This document shows positions 42,289 through 51,372 of a stretch of 64,000 nt of DNA, one piece after another (positions within the stretch are counted from its first letter, which is position 1; every line of letters starts with the position of its first letter). Location: assembly GCA_035547755.1 (NCBI GenBank), contig DASZUG010000019.1:1-64000 (forward strand), read 5' to 3'. Below the pieces are notes generated by a model that saw only the letters and a list, made by a program, of their open reading frames with translations, was not told where the DNA came from and ran no database searches. Position numbers and translations under genes: made by a program. This stretch comes from Mesorhizobium_L sp035547755. Its GTDB lineage: Bacteria > Pseudomonadota > Alphaproteobacteria > Rhizobiales > Rhizobiaceae.

Positions 42289-44298
42289 ATGTCCGACGCA
42301 GCATTGCGCAACCCCGATTCCCCGAAAAAAATAGCCCTGACCTTCCCCGACGGGTCTGTCCGTGACTATGACGCCGCCGCGACCGGCCGCGATGTCGCCG
42401 AATCGATCTCGAAATCGCTCGCCAAGAAGGCAGTCGCCTATGCGCTGGACGGCACTCTCCGCGACCTTTCCGATCCGATCGGCGGCGCGGGGACAGTCGA
42501 AATCGTAACGCGCGACGATCCGCGCGCGCTCGAACTCATCCGCCATGACGCGGCGCATGTTCTGGCCGAGGCCGTGCAGGAACTCTGGCCGGGCACGCAG
42601 GTCACGATCGGCCCGGTGATCGAGAACGGCTTCTATTACGACTTCGCCCGCAACGAGCCCTTCACGCCGGAGGATTTCCCCGCCATCGAGAAGAAGATGC
42701 GGGAGATCATCCAGCGCAATAAGCCTTTCACCAAGCAGGTCTGGCCGCGCGAGAAGGCGAAAAAGGTTTTCCGCGACAAGGGTGAGGCCTACAAGGTCGA
42801 ACTCGTCGACGCCATCCCCGAAGGCGAGGACGTGAAGATCTATGCGCAGGGCGACTGGTTCGATCTCTGCCGCGGGCCGCATATGGCTTCGACGGGCCAG
42901 ATCGGTGACGCCTTCAAGCTGATGAAGGTCGCGGGCGCCTATTGGCGCGGCGATTCCAACAATCCGATGCTGACGCGCATCTACGGCACGGCCTGGGCCA
43001 ACAAGGAACAGCTCGACCATTATCTCCACATGCTGGAGGAGGCGGAGAAGCGCGATCACCGCCGGCTCGGCCGCGAGATGGACCTTTTCCATTTCCAGGA
43101 GGAAGGGCCGGGCGTCGTCTTCTGGCATCCCAAGGGCTGGAAGATGTTCCAGAACCTCATCTCCTACATGCGCCGCCGGCTGGCGGGTGACGGCTATGCG
43201 GAAGTGAACGCTCCGCAAGTGCTGGACAAGAGCCTTTGGGAGACCTCGGGCCATTGGGGCTGGTACAAGGAGAGCATGTTCAAGGTCACGGTGGCCGGCG
43301 AGGAGGCGGAAACGGAGGACGACCGCATCTTCGCGCTGAAGCCGATGAACTGCCCGGGCCATGTGCAGATCTTCAAGCATGGCCTGAAATCCTACCGCGA
43401 TCTGCCGGTCCGCTTTGCGGAATTCGGCGCGGTCCACCGCTATGAACCATCCGGCGCCTTGCACGGCCTCATGCGCGTGCGCGGCTTCACGCAGGACGAC
43501 GCGCATATTTTCTGCACCGAGGAGCAGCTTGCCGCCGAATGCCTGAAGATCAACGCATTGATCCTCTCGACCTATGCCGATTTCGGCTTCGAGGAGATCA
43601 GGGTGCGGTTTTCGACCCGGCCGGAAAAGCGCGTCGGTTCGGACGCGCTATGGGATCACGCCGAGGCGATCATGGGCGGGGTGCTGGAAAAGATCCAGCA
43701 ATCCGACAACCGGATCCGGACCGAGATCAATCCCGGCGACGGGGCCTTTTACGGGCCGAAATTCGACTATGTCCTGAAGGACGCCATCGGCCGCGAATGG
43801 CAGTGCGGCACGACTCAGGTGGATTTCAATCTGCCGGAGCGGTTCGGCGCCTTCTATATCGACAGGGATTCGGAGAAGAAGCAGCCTGTCATGGTCCATC
43901 GCGCCATATGCGGTTCGATGGAGCGCTTTCTCGGCATCCTGCTCGAAAACTATGCCGGCCATTTGCCGCTCTGGTTCGCGCCGGTGCAGGTCGTGGTCGC
44001 GACCATCACCTCGGACGCGGACGCCTATGCGCTGAAAGTCGCTGAGCGTCTCAAGGAGGCCGGCCTCGCAGTCGAAACCGACCTCCGCAACGAGAAGATC
44101 AACTACAAGGTTCGCGAGCACAGTTTGGCGAAGGTGCCCGTCATCCTCGTCTGCGGCAAGCGCGAGGCGGAGGAGGGCACGGTCAATTTGCGCCGCCTGG
44201 GATCGCGCGACCAGCAATCTTTTGGGTTGGAAGAAGCGATCGGCCTGCTCGCCGACGAGGCGACGCCGCCGGATATCAGGCGCAAACGCGGCGGGTGA
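42289..44298 (+). CDS. thrS: Threonine--tRNA ligase
   Basis: Encodes 669 residues from the ATG at 42289 with AGGAG upstream. N-terminal TGS domain, then the SAD editing domain (LIRHDAAHVLAEAVQELWPG and the later GDWFDLCRGPHM), and the class II core with MNCPGHVQIF (zinc Cys), motif 2 RFAEFGAVHRYEPSGAL and motif 3 near HRAICGSMERFLGILLE. The anticodon domain is complete at the C-terminus. I see no T-box in the 181-bp leader. Confidence 0.97.
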   Translation: MSDAALRNPDSPKKIALTFPDGSVRDYDAAATGRDVAESISKSLAKKAVAYALDGTLRDLSDPIGGAGTVEIVTRDDPRALELIRHDAAHVLAEAVQELWPGTQVTIGPVIENGFYYDFARNEPFTPEDFPAIEKKMREIIQRNKPFTKQVWPREKAKKVFRDKGEAYKVELVDAIPEGEDVKIYAQGDWFDLCRGPHMASTGQIGDAFKLMKVAGAYWRGDSNNPMLTRIYGTAWANKEQLDHYLHMLEEAEKRDHRRLGREMDLFHFQEEGPGVVFWHPKGWKMFQNLISYMRRRLAGDGYAEVNAPQVLDKSLWETSGHWGWYKESMFKVTVAGEEAETEDDRIFALKPMNCPGHVQIFKHGLKSYRDLPVRFAEFGAVHRYEPSGALHGLMRVRGFTQDDAHIFCTEEQLAAECLKINALILSTYADFGFEEIRVRFSTRPEKRVGSDALWDHAEAIMGGVLEKIQQSDNRIRTEINPGDGAFYGPKFDYVLKDAIGREWQCGTTQVDFNLPERFGAFYIDRDSEKKQPVMVHRAICGSMERFLGILLENYAGHLPLWFAPVQVVVATITSDADAYALKVAERLKEAGLAVETDLRNEKINYKVREHSLAKVPVILVCGKREAEEGTVNLRRLGSRDQQSFGLEEAIGLLADEATPPDIRRKRGG

Positions 44299-44337
44299 CA
44301 GCGATACCCTCTGGGGGGCAATCAGTTAGGAATTCGA

Positions 44338-44379
44338 CCCCACCCCTAACCCCTCCCCGCAAGGGGGCAAGGGGGAGGT
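44338..44379. repeat. C-rich palindromic repeat fragment
   Basis: CCCACCCCTAACCCCTCCCC, then GCAA, then a G-rich stretch that can fold back (CCCC-GCAA-GGGG core). Same style as the C/G-rich palindromes at 15074-15263 and 27927-28068. Lies between convergent thrS and the acid phosphatase gene. Confidence 0.6.
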
Positions 44380-44412
44380 GAACGACGCCGTGGAGGACAA
44401 AATCCGCTCGCT

Positions 44413-45300
44413 TTATTCCTTCGGCTGCCAGGGCTGCAGTGCATCGATCTTCATCTTGCGGCGCTCGTCCGGTGAAAGTTTGTAATTGCCGCCGAAGGCA
44501 GCCGATTCCCATGAGCCGTATTCGGGATTGGGCAGCATGATCCAGTCATGTCCCCAATGCTTCATATTGGCTTCGAACACCTTGTCGCGTTCGGCGAGAT
44601 TTCCCTTATAGTCGTCGGTGAAATCGCCGAGATTGTCGCCGAACAGGAGCAGCACGCGATAATCCTTGGCGACATAGGCGATACGGCTTCCCTTGGCCGA
44701 TTTCCAGTCGGGTTGCTGGCCGACGGCAAGGAATGTGTCGACATTGCCGCCCATCGGAAAACCGAGCTTCTTCATGTTCTCGATGCTTGCCGGCTTTTCC
44801 TCGTTGGTTCGGTTCGAGACGTAAAAAACCTTCACGCCCTTGGAATCGGCATATTTGGTGAAGTCAACGGCGCCGGGGATGGCTTTCGTCACTTCGTCCT
44901 TCACATAAGCTGTCCATTCCTTCGGCTTGAAGTCCGTCCCACGTGTGACGAGTGAGGCTTCATAAGGATTGTTGTCGAGGATCGTTTCGTCAGCATCGAG
45001 AATGATGGCCGGGGGCTTGTCGCCGAAATTCTCACCCTGCATGTCGGGAACGGCCGTCCATGTCTTGTCGGCGAGCGCATCGTTGAGGCGAAGCTTGGCC
45101 AGATCGTAAATGCCGATTGTCGCCGCCTTGTATTCGACAGAGCGTTGCATCCACAACGTCGCATCGAGCAGGTCGTTTTGCGGAACTTTCGTCGCGTCAT
45201 CCGCACGAGCGGGAGCCGAGACGGCAATGCCACTCGCCATCATCGCAAAGGCAGCGGCCGTCATCAGCCATTGCATCCGCGGCGTTTCTGGTTTGGTCAT
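44413..45300 (-). CDS. HAD family acid phosphatase, lipoprotein e(P4)-like
   Basis: Encodes 295 residues from the ATG at 45300, with AGGAGGAGAC upstream; 27 further codons open upstream are not used. Signal peptide MTKPETPRMQWLMTAAAFAM ... APARA-DD, with no lipobox Cys at the cleavage site, unlike true e(P4) lipoproteins. HAD motif I ILDADETILDN gives both catalytic aspartates, then VFYVSNRTNEE and LLLFGDNLGDF. Periplasmic phosphomonoesterase, probably for nucleotides such as NMN, as in the class C family. Confidence 0.9.
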   Translation of the reverse strand: MTKPETPRMQWLMTAAAFAMMASGIAVSAPARADDATKVPQNDLLDATLWMQRSVEYKAATIGIYDLAKLRLNDALADKTWTAVPDMQGENFGDKPPAIILDADETILDNNPYEASLVTRGTDFKPKEWTAYVKDEVTKAIPGAVDFTKYADSKGVKVFYVSNRTNEEKPASIENMKKLGFPMGGNVDTFLAVGQQPDWKSAKGSRIAYVAKDYRVLLLFGDNLGDFTDDYKGNLAERDKVFEANMKHWGHDWIMLPNPEYGSWESAAFGGNYKLSPDERRKMKIDALQPWQPKE

Positions 45301-45447
45301 GTCCGGAAGTCTCCTCCTGAGGCGCAGCATTGGCTTGCGTACTTTGCGCATGCCTCGCAGCGATTCGCGGGGGTCATCCAACCCGCCCCCGCGGAGACGA
45401 CTATAAAGCGAAGCCGGATGACGGCAATATGAAGCGGGGAGAGGGGG

Positions 45448-46416
45448 TCAGTCCGAAATGTCGCCAAGCGGGAGTTCCTTTTCGGAATTCTCGTTGGCAA
45501 TGACTTCGACATCCTGATTGTGCCCGGCCTCGACCGTCAGGGCGCGTTGGTAGACGCGGCCGCGGTTTTTCGCGACGATCACATAGTCGCCCTCCGCCAG
45601 CACCAGCGAGGCATAGGCGCCGACATTGTCGTAGATGGTTTCGCCGACATCGGTGAGGATCGACCAGGAGGTATCGGCCATGGCCTCGCCGCCATGCTCC
45701 CGCACCAGCTTTATGGTGAGTTGCGCGGCTCGGTGTTCGACGGTCGCCTCGGTAAGCTTGCCGGCTTCCACGCGGATGTCGGAGCGGATCACGGAATTCA
45801 CCGCGCCATATTTGGAAACGACGTGGTAGGTGCCGGCATTGAGCCTGACGATCGTGTCCGGCTTGATGTCGGGCACGATGAGCGGCCGGTCGCCGTCCGC
45901 ATCGGGTTTTGCTTCATAGATGGAGAAACGCAGCAGATCCGCCGGTATGTGCCTGCCGCCCGGCGTCATGCCGTCGAGTTCGAGGCCGCCCGCATCGAGA
46001 ACGAGCACCTCGCGTTTTGGCGCCGCGCCAACGGTTATGCGCTTGGTCGCGCCGGCGCGGCCGAAAGCGGCGTGGACGAGATAGCTGCCTTGTTCGAGCG
46101 TGAAGCTGCTGGTGCCGCCCTGGGCGGAAGCGATGAGCGGAAGCTTCCCGTCTGCGCCCGGTTTCGGCTTGAATATGCGCCAGAAGATGCCGCGCTTGAT
46201 TTCGGGCGAATGGTCGGTCAGTTCGGCCACGAATGTCACCTGGCCCATGTCGGGGGCCGGCTTGGCGCGGTCGTCCCGTTTGGCGTAATCGGAAAGCCCC
46301 GGCACCTTTATCGAAGGCGCGGTCGCCGGGGGCGCGCCGAAGCTCGTCTGTGCCGCTGCCGCTGCCGGGACCACCAGCAGGCCGCACAGGAGGATTCGGC
46401 AAAGAGCGTTCGACAT
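45448..46416 (-). CDS. Periplasmic protein with three internal beta-type repeats, function unknown
   Basis: Encodes 322 residues with a signal peptide (LCRILLCGLLVVPAAAAA-Q). After a Pro-rich spacer there are three similar units of about 80 residues, starting near residues 76, 165 and 250. Each has an aromatic start (FWRIFKPKPGADGKLPLI; FSIYEAKPDADGDRPLI; WSILTDVGETIYDNVGAY), then L--G-Y-V-A/V followed by a basic loop and a V-AG strand. The last two repeats have EAGKLTEATVE and EAGHNQDVEVI. Units look like immunoglobulin or carboxypeptidase-regulatory-type folds. No enzyme motif seen. Confidence 0.75.
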   Translation of the reverse strand: MSNALCRILLCGLLVVPAAAAAQTSFGAPPATAPSIKVPGLSDYAKRDDRAKPAPDMGQVTFVAELTDHSPEIKRGIFWRIFKPKPGADGKLPLIASAQGGTSSFTLEQGSYLVHAAFGRAGATKRITVGAAPKREVLVLDAGGLELDGMTPGGRHIPADLLRFSIYEAKPDADGDRPLIVPDIKPDTIVRLNAGTYHVVSKYGAVNSVIRSDIRVEAGKLTEATVEHRAAQLTIKLVREHGGEAMADTSWSILTDVGETIYDNVGAYASLVLAEGDYVIVAKNRGRVYQRALTVEAGHNQDVEVIANENSEKELPLGDISD

Positions 46417-46544
46417 GGCTTGCCATCAAGCCCAGACCGGTGGCATTTTCAAGACTGATTTTCCGCCGCGCCGCGAAGCCAGGCCCTTATCCCAGCCATT
46501 CGGCGGCACCTTTCGAGACAGCTTAACGATAAGGAACGCGATCG

Positions 46545-47144
46545 TTGACTTCGCCGATCATCGACTTTCTTCTGAAGAGAAATTCCGTGCCGATCCATCT
46601 GATGACGGGGCCAGGCCCCTCGGACGCTGAGATCGCTCTCATGATCGAGGCCGCCTGCCGGGTTCCCGATCATGGCCGGCTCGCTCCGTGGCGCTTCATC
46701 CTCTATCGCGGCCCCGCCCGCGTCGAGATCGGCGAAAAGCTTGCGGCACTCGCGGAAAAGCGCGAAGGCCCGCTGAACGACGGGCGGCGCGAAAAGGAAT
46801 TGACGCGGTTTTCGCGTGCGCCGCTCGTGATCGGCGTCGTTTCCTCTCCGAAGGACAATGGCAAAATCCCCGAATGGGAGCAGTTTCTCTCCGGCGGGGC
46901 AGCGGCGATGAACCTCGTTCTTGCGGCGAACGCGCTCGGCTACGGCACAAACTGGATCTCCAACTGGTACGCCGACGACGAGGAGGGCCGCTTCATTCTC
47001 GGCTTTGCGCCGCACGAGCGCGTGATCGGCTTCGTCCATATCGGGACCTTCGAGGGCGAGGCGCCGGAGAGGCCGCGGCCGGACAGTTCCACGCTCTATG
47101 CCGACTATACCGGCCCGTGGGAGAAGCAACAGCATGTTCTATGA
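46545..47144 (+). CDS. Nitroreductase family FMN oxidoreductase
   Basis: Encodes 199 residues from a TTG start at 46545 with AAGGAAC upstream. Short nitroreductase of the YdjA/RutE-like type: residues ~29-52 (AEIALMIEAACRVPDHGRLAPWRFIL), then LSGGAAAMNLVLAANALGYGTNWISNWY for FMN binding. Reduces nitro or quinone substrates with NAD(P)H; the true substrate is unknown. The stop overlaps the next start region by 11 bp, so it is translated with the flavin reductase-like gene. Confidence 0.88.
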   Translation: MTSPIIDFLLKRNSVPIHLMTGPGPSDAEIALMIEAACRVPDHGRLAPWRFILYRGPARVEIGEKLAALAEKREGPLNDGRREKELTRFSRAPLVIGVVSSPKDNGKIPEWEQFLSGGAAAMNLVLAANALGYGTNWISNWYADDEEGRFILGFAPHERVIGFVHIGTFEGEAPERPRPDSSTLYADYTGPWEKQQHVL

Positions 47145-47742
47145 ACCAGCGAAGGGACACAGCCTCCCGCACGATCCGCTGAAAGCCATCGTCGCGCCGC
47201 GGCCGATCGGCTGGATTTCGACCCGCAGCCGCGACGGGCATCTGAACCTCGCGCCTTATTCCTATTTCAACATGATCTCCCAGAACCCGCCGCTCGTGTG
47301 GTTCTCCTCCGATGGAGAGAAGGACAGCTACAAGGCGGCAGGGGATACCGGCGAGTTCGTGGCCAATCTCGTCGGTCAGCACATCGCGAAACAGATGAAT
47401 GCCACCTCCGTCGATGCGCCGACCGGCGTGAGCGAGTTCGGCTATGCCGGGCTGACCCCGGCGGCTTCCCGCCTCGTCGCCGCGCCACGCGTGGCGGAGG
47501 CCCATGCCGCGCTCGAATGCAAGGTGACGGAACTCTTCCGGCCGAAGGGGCTCGACGGCAGGCCGAGCGGCAATTTCGTCTGCATCGGCGAAATCGTCGG
47601 CGTCCACATCGATGAAGCGGTGCTGACGGAAGGTAGGTTTGACGCGGTGAAGGCCGGCAATGTCGCGCGCCTCGGCTATCTGGATTTCACCACCGTGACG
47701 GAACTTTTCCCGATGCGTCGCCCCAAATGGAATGCGGATTAG
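47134..47742 (+). CDS. Flavin reductase-like FMN-binding protein
   Basis: Encodes 202 residues from the ATG at 47134. The flavin-reductase split-barrel signature is present: LKAIVAPRPIGWISTRSRDGHLNLAPYSYFNMISQNPPLVWFSSDG, then GEFVANLVGQHIAKQMNATS and EFGYAGLTPAASRLVAAPRVAEAHAALECKV. Close to the DIM6/NTAB-like family of stand-alone flavin-binding proteins. It overlaps the end of the nitroreductase gene, hinting that the two flavoenzymes cooperate. Confidence 0.9.
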   Translation: MFYEPAKGHSLPHDPLKAIVAPRPIGWISTRSRDGHLNLAPYSYFNMISQNPPLVWFSSDGEKDSYKAAGDTGEFVANLVGQHIAKQMNATSVDAPTGVSEFGYAGLTPAASRLVAAPRVAEAHAALECKVTELFRPKGLDGRPSGNFVCIGEIVGVHIDEAVLTEGRFDAVKAGNVARLGYLDFTTVTELFPMRRPKWNAD

Positions 47743-47758
47743 ACCATTTTCGAGGGGA

Positions 47759-48655
47759 TCAAGCCTCCTCCGGCTGATCGCTGCCCGTCGCCGCTCCGGC
47801 CCGCGCCAGGAGCCGTTCGGCGCGCTTGAGATGCGGCCGGTCATACATCTGGCCGTCAATCGCGACCACGCCCGGATTGCCGGCGCGCGCGAAGGCGTCG
47901 ATGATTTCGCGCGAATGGGCGATCGCTTCCTCGGAAGGGGTGAAGACCTCATTGATGATCGGAACCTGCGCGGGATGGATCGCCATCTTGGCGGTGAATC
48001 CGTCACGCTCGGCTTCCAGGCACTCGGCGCGAAGGGCGTCGGCGTCGCGGAAATTGACGAAGACAGTGTCTATCGCCGCCACCTGCGCCGCGGAAGCGGC
48101 AACCAGCGTCAATGCGCGTGCGAGACGGAAGACATCGGTATAGCGGCCGCTTTCGTCGCGCGGCGTTCGCGCGCCGATCTCGGCGGAAAGGTCCTCCGCG
48201 CCCCAGGTGAGGCCGGAAAGGCGCGGATGCGGTTCGCGATATGTGGCGGCCGATAGAATGCCCGCCGCGTTTTCGGTCATGAGCGCGAGAATGCGCGTGC
48301 TGCCGTCATCGATGCCGTTCTCGGCCTCGAAAACCCTCAATTTGGCTGCGAGATGCTCGACATCTATCGCGCTCGATGCCTTGGGAAGAAGGATGCCGTC
48401 CGGCCGGGCCGCCATGACGATGCCGAGATCGTCGTCGGTGAGGCCGGTGGTGAGATCATTGACCCGGACATAAAGCGTCGCCCGCGTCGCCAGCCTTTTT
48501 TCGATGATGAAGGCCGCCGCCATCTCGCGCGCCGTTGCCTTCCGGTCGAGCGCCACCGAATCCTCAAGATCGATCAGGAGGACGTCGGCGCCCGAGCCAA
48601 GCCCCTTTTCGAGCTTCTTTTCCGAATCCGCCGGAACGAAGAGGAGCGACCGCAT
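47759..48655 (-). CDS. CoA ester lyase, CitE-like (malyl/citramalyl-CoA lyase family)
   Basis: Encodes 298 residues; I use the ATG at 48655 rather than the TTG one codon earlier. CitE fold: RSLLFVPADSEKKLEKGLGSGADVLLIDLEDSVAL with the metal-binding acidic LEDSV, ILALMTENAAGIL (conserved Glu), RLSGLTWGAEDLSAEIGA and KMAIHPAQVPIINEVFTP. Cleaves or makes acyl-CoA esters such as citramalyl- or malyl-CoA. The preceding MaoC-type hydratase gene is 3 bp away, so the two may act in sequence on a methyl-branched dicarboxyl-CoA, as in mesaconyl-CoA chemistry. That link is inferred. Confidence 0.9.
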   Translation of the reverse strand: MRSLLFVPADSEKKLEKGLGSGADVLLIDLEDSVALDRKATAREMAAAFIIEKRLATRATLYVRVNDLTTGLTDDDLGIVMAARPDGILLPKASSAIDVEHLAAKLRVFEAENGIDDGSTRILALMTENAAGILSAATYREPHPRLSGLTWGAEDLSAEIGARTPRDESGRYTDVFRLARALTLVAASAAQVAAIDTVFVNFRDADALRAECLEAERDGFTAKMAIHPAQVPIINEVFTPSEEAIAHSREIIDAFARAGNPGVVAIDGQMYDRPHLKRAERLLARAGAATGSDQPEEA

Positions 48656-48658
48656 CAA

Positions 48659-49111
48659 TTAGGCTTCCTTTTTCTTCATCATCGCCTGGCGGACGCATTT
48701 CGCCACGAGCACGCCGTTCTGGTTGTAGGCGCGGTGTTCGAATTCGACGATGCCACGATCCGGCTTCGAGCGCGATTCGCGAACCGACTTGACCTCCGTC
48801 TCGACCCTCACCGTGTCGCCATGGAAGAGGGGATGCGGAAAGACCGTTTCCGTCATGCCGAGATTGCCGATCGTGGTCCCGAGCGTCGTGTCATGGACGG
48901 AAATGCCGATCATCAGCCCCAGCGTGAAAAGCGAATTGACCAGGGGCCGTCCCCATTCGCTCTTCGCCGCAAAATCGAAATCGATATGAAGCGGCTGCGG
49001 GTTGAGAGTCATGACGGAGAAAAGGACGTTATCACTTTCCGTGATGCTTTTCGTCAGCGGGTGCTTGAACACCTGCCCGACGGTAAATTCCTCCAGAAAC
49101 AGACCGGCCAT
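48659..49111 (-). CDS. MaoC-type (R)-hydratase
   Basis: Encodes 150 residues from the ATG at 49111 with GGAGGAAT upstream. Hotdog hydratase 2 features: FTVGQVFKHPLTKSITESDNVLFSVMTLNPQPLHIDFDFA, with the catalytic Asp of SITESDN and His of PLHID, and ESRSKPDRGIVEFEHRAYNQNGVLVAKC. The spacing and DN..H fit mesaconyl-CoA or related hydratases, but the substrate is not proven. Operon with the CitE-like gene. Confidence 0.9.
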   Translation of the reverse strand: MAGLFLEEFTVGQVFKHPLTKSITESDNVLFSVMTLNPQPLHIDFDFAAKSEWGRPLVNSLFTLGLMIGISVHDTTLGTTIGNLGMTETVFPHPLFHGDTVRVETEVKSVRESRSKPDRGIVEFEHRAYNQNGVLVAKCVRQAMMKKKEA

Positions 49112-49265
49112 CGCTATTCCTCCAAGATCTAACGGCTTGATAGGCGTAGCGGAGGGGGACCGCAACCCAACGGGCGGAGGAGCCGGTTAACAAATATGAT
49201 GAACGCTTCGTAAACCAATTTCTCCTAGCGTTATTCTGTCTTTCGAACCCGGTTTCAGCGGCAAA

Positions 49266-50408
49266 ATGGTCGTCAATCATCTTCTCAAGTGGATCGATAC
49301 GGCGCGCGTTTCGCAAAGGAGCGCCGCCGCGGAGGCGCTCGCGCGGGTCTATATTGACCGTCAATTGGATTTCGAGGATCGCTGCGCCGCGGAAGCAGCG
49401 CTGACTTTCCTTCTCGACGATCCTTCCGCCAAGGTGCGGCTGGCGCTGGCGGAGGCGCTTTCGCTGAGCCACAAGGCGCCGCCGCAGATCGTCAGCGCGC
49501 TTGCCAACGACCAGCCGGAAATCGCCACGCTCGTGCTGACGCGTTCGCCGCTCTTTTCCGACCATGAACTGATCGACCGCGTCGCTGGCGGAGACGATAA
49601 TGTCCAACGCGCGATCGCCGAGCGGCCCCAGGTCGCAATGCCCGTCGCTGCCGCCATCGCGGAAGTCGGATGCAGCACGGCATGCCTCGCGCTGCTCAAG
49701 AATGACGGGGCCGACATTGCCTCACTCAGCTTCCGCCGGATCGCGGACAGGCACGGCCATTCGGCGCGCATCCGCGAGGCAATGCTCTCCGACAGGCGCC
49801 TTCCCGCGGATAGCCGTCATCTCCTCCTCGTCCGGCTGGGCGAGGCCCTCCAGGGCGCGCCGCTGGTCAAGGCATTGATGGGGCAGGCGAGGGCGGAGCG
49901 CGTCTTGCGCGAAGCCTGCCTTCGCGCCTCGCTGACCCTGATCGAGAAGACTCGCATTGACGAACATGGCGCACTGGTTGAGCATTTGCGCCTTGCCGGC
50001 CATCTGACGTCGAGCTTTCTCGTCCGTATTGTCGCCTCCGGCAAGATCGACTTTTTCAGCTCCGTGCTGGGAGCCCTTACCGGCCAGGATCAGGGGAGGG
50101 TGCAGGCACTCCTCGTCAGCGGCCGGGAGAGCGCGCTTACGGCTCTATTGCGGAAGGCCGGGATAAGCGGCGCGATCCATGGCGCACTCATCTCGGCATT
50201 GAAAGTCTGGCGCGACGTCGCGAACGGCAGGCGTATCGCCGGCACGCAGGAGGTGAGCTGGCTGATGCTGAAGGAAATAGACGCCGCGCCGGGCCAGTCC
50301 GGACCAAAGCCGCAGCATGTCGAGCTTGCCGCGTTGATCCGTTCCATCCATCTCGACGCGCTGCGCGCGAATGCGCGCGGCCACGCTCTGTCGATCACGG
50401 CGGCGTAG
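49266..50408 (+). CDS. DUF2336 helical-repeat protein
   Basis: Encodes 380 residues of alpha-helical DUF2336, rich in Ala and Leu, with HEAT-like repeats in the first half (LDDPSAKVRLALAEALSLSHKAPPQIVSALANDQPEIATLVL is characteristic). No catalytic motif, signal peptide or membrane segment. In Caulobacter-type bacteria some DUF2336 proteins are linked to cell-cycle or developmental signalling, but this one has no known role. Its 3' end overlaps the convergent EamA gene by 14 bp. Confidence 0.85.
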   Translation: MVVNHLLKWIDTARVSQRSAAAEALARVYIDRQLDFEDRCAAEAALTFLLDDPSAKVRLALAEALSLSHKAPPQIVSALANDQPEIATLVLTRSPLFSDHELIDRVAGGDDNVQRAIAERPQVAMPVAAAIAEVGCSTACLALLKNDGADIASLSFRRIADRHGHSARIREAMLSDRRLPADSRHLLLVRLGEALQGAPLVKALMGQARAERVLREACLRASLTLIEKTRIDEHGALVEHLRLAGHLTSSFLVRIVASGKIDFFSSVLGALTGQDQGRVQALLVSGRESALTALLRKAGISGAIHGALISALKVWRDVANGRRIAGTQEVSWLMLKEIDAAPGQSGPKPQHVELAALIRSIHLDALRANARGHALSITAA

Positions 50409-51333
50409 TCGCGGCCGGTTGCACCGTAACCATTTCCCGCCTCTTTCGCCCGGCGCCACGAAGGGTGTGGAAGAGGACCGCGCCGAGCACGATCAGCCCT
50501 CCGGCCAGGCTCGCGAGCGGCGGCATCTCGGACAGGAAGAGCCAGGCGAAGAAGACGGCGAGCGGCAGTTCCGCCGTGCCCAGCAGGCCGGATTCCGTCG
50601 CCGTCACGCGCATTGTCCCTTCAATCCAGAGGATGACGGCGAAGGCATAAGAGACGCCGAAAGCACAAGTGATCCAAAAATCGTGCGCCGATATGGCGAG
50701 CGGATCGGAGACCAAGGCACTGACTAAGGCGAGAAGAAGAGACGAGACCGCCGCCGTCCAGACGACCGGTACGTCGCGGAATTTGCGGATCAGCACCATG
50801 GTGAGCGCGCAGCCGGCAGTCATGAGGATGGCAAGGAAATCGCCGAGGAAAGAGGCATTCGCCGCCCAACCGGATCCCGCCATCAGGACGACGCCCGCGA
50901 GGGAGACAAAGGCCGTGGTAACAGTGCGGTGCGGCGCTCTTTCTCCCATGATCATCCATTCAAGCCCGGCAGCCATGAACGTGACCGTGCCGTAGATGAT
51001 TGTGACATTGGCGACATAGGTCAGCTTGAACGCAGTGATGAAGGCAATGCTCGAGAGTGCGCCAATGACGGCAAGCAACCAGCCGCCGGCGCCGAGGCGC
51101 AGCTTTTGCCGCCAGTTCTTTTCCCGCTCCCGGCACAAGACATAGACCGCGATGATCGCCGCACCCACAAGCCCGCGCCAGCAGGCGATGGTCCAGGCTC
51201 CCGCCTCGATCGAGCGGGTGAAGGTTCCTGCGGCGGCAAAAAGCGCCGCCGAAGCGAGGACGCAAAGAACGCCGGCGGTTTGGCTCTTCGGTCGCTCTAG
51301 CTGAATGATCGGCACGGCATAGGCCTCGTTCAT
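50395..51333 (-). CDS. EamA/DMT family transporter
   Basis: Encodes 312 residues with about ten hydrophobic segments in two EamA halves (first ~20-150, second ~160-295); the ending of helix 5 in LSSIAFITAFKLTYVANVTIIYGTVTFMAAGLEWMIMGERAP and the matching LLGTAELPLAVFFAWLFLSEMPPLASLAGGLIVLGA mark the repeat. Exports or exchanges small metabolites (amino acids, nucleosides) in most relatives; substrate unknown. Overlaps the 3' end of the DUF2336 gene tail to tail. Confidence 0.88.
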   Translation of the reverse strand: MNEAYAVPIIQLERPKSQTAGVLCVLASAALFAAAGTFTRSIEAGAWTIACWRGLVGAAIIAVYVLCREREKNWRQKLRLGAGGWLLAVIGALSSIAFITAFKLTYVANVTIIYGTVTFMAAGLEWMIMGERAPHRTVTTAFVSLAGVVLMAGSGWAANASFLGDFLAILMTAGCALTMVLIRKFRDVPVVWTAAVSSLLLALVSALVSDPLAISAHDFWITCAFGVSYAFAVILWIEGTMRVTATESGLLGTAELPLAVFFAWLFLSEMPPLASLAGGLIVLGAVLFHTLRGAGRKRREMVTVQPAATTPP

Positions 51334-51372
51334 GATGGAACACGTTAGCAGAACGATGTTGCCAGTGTCTTG

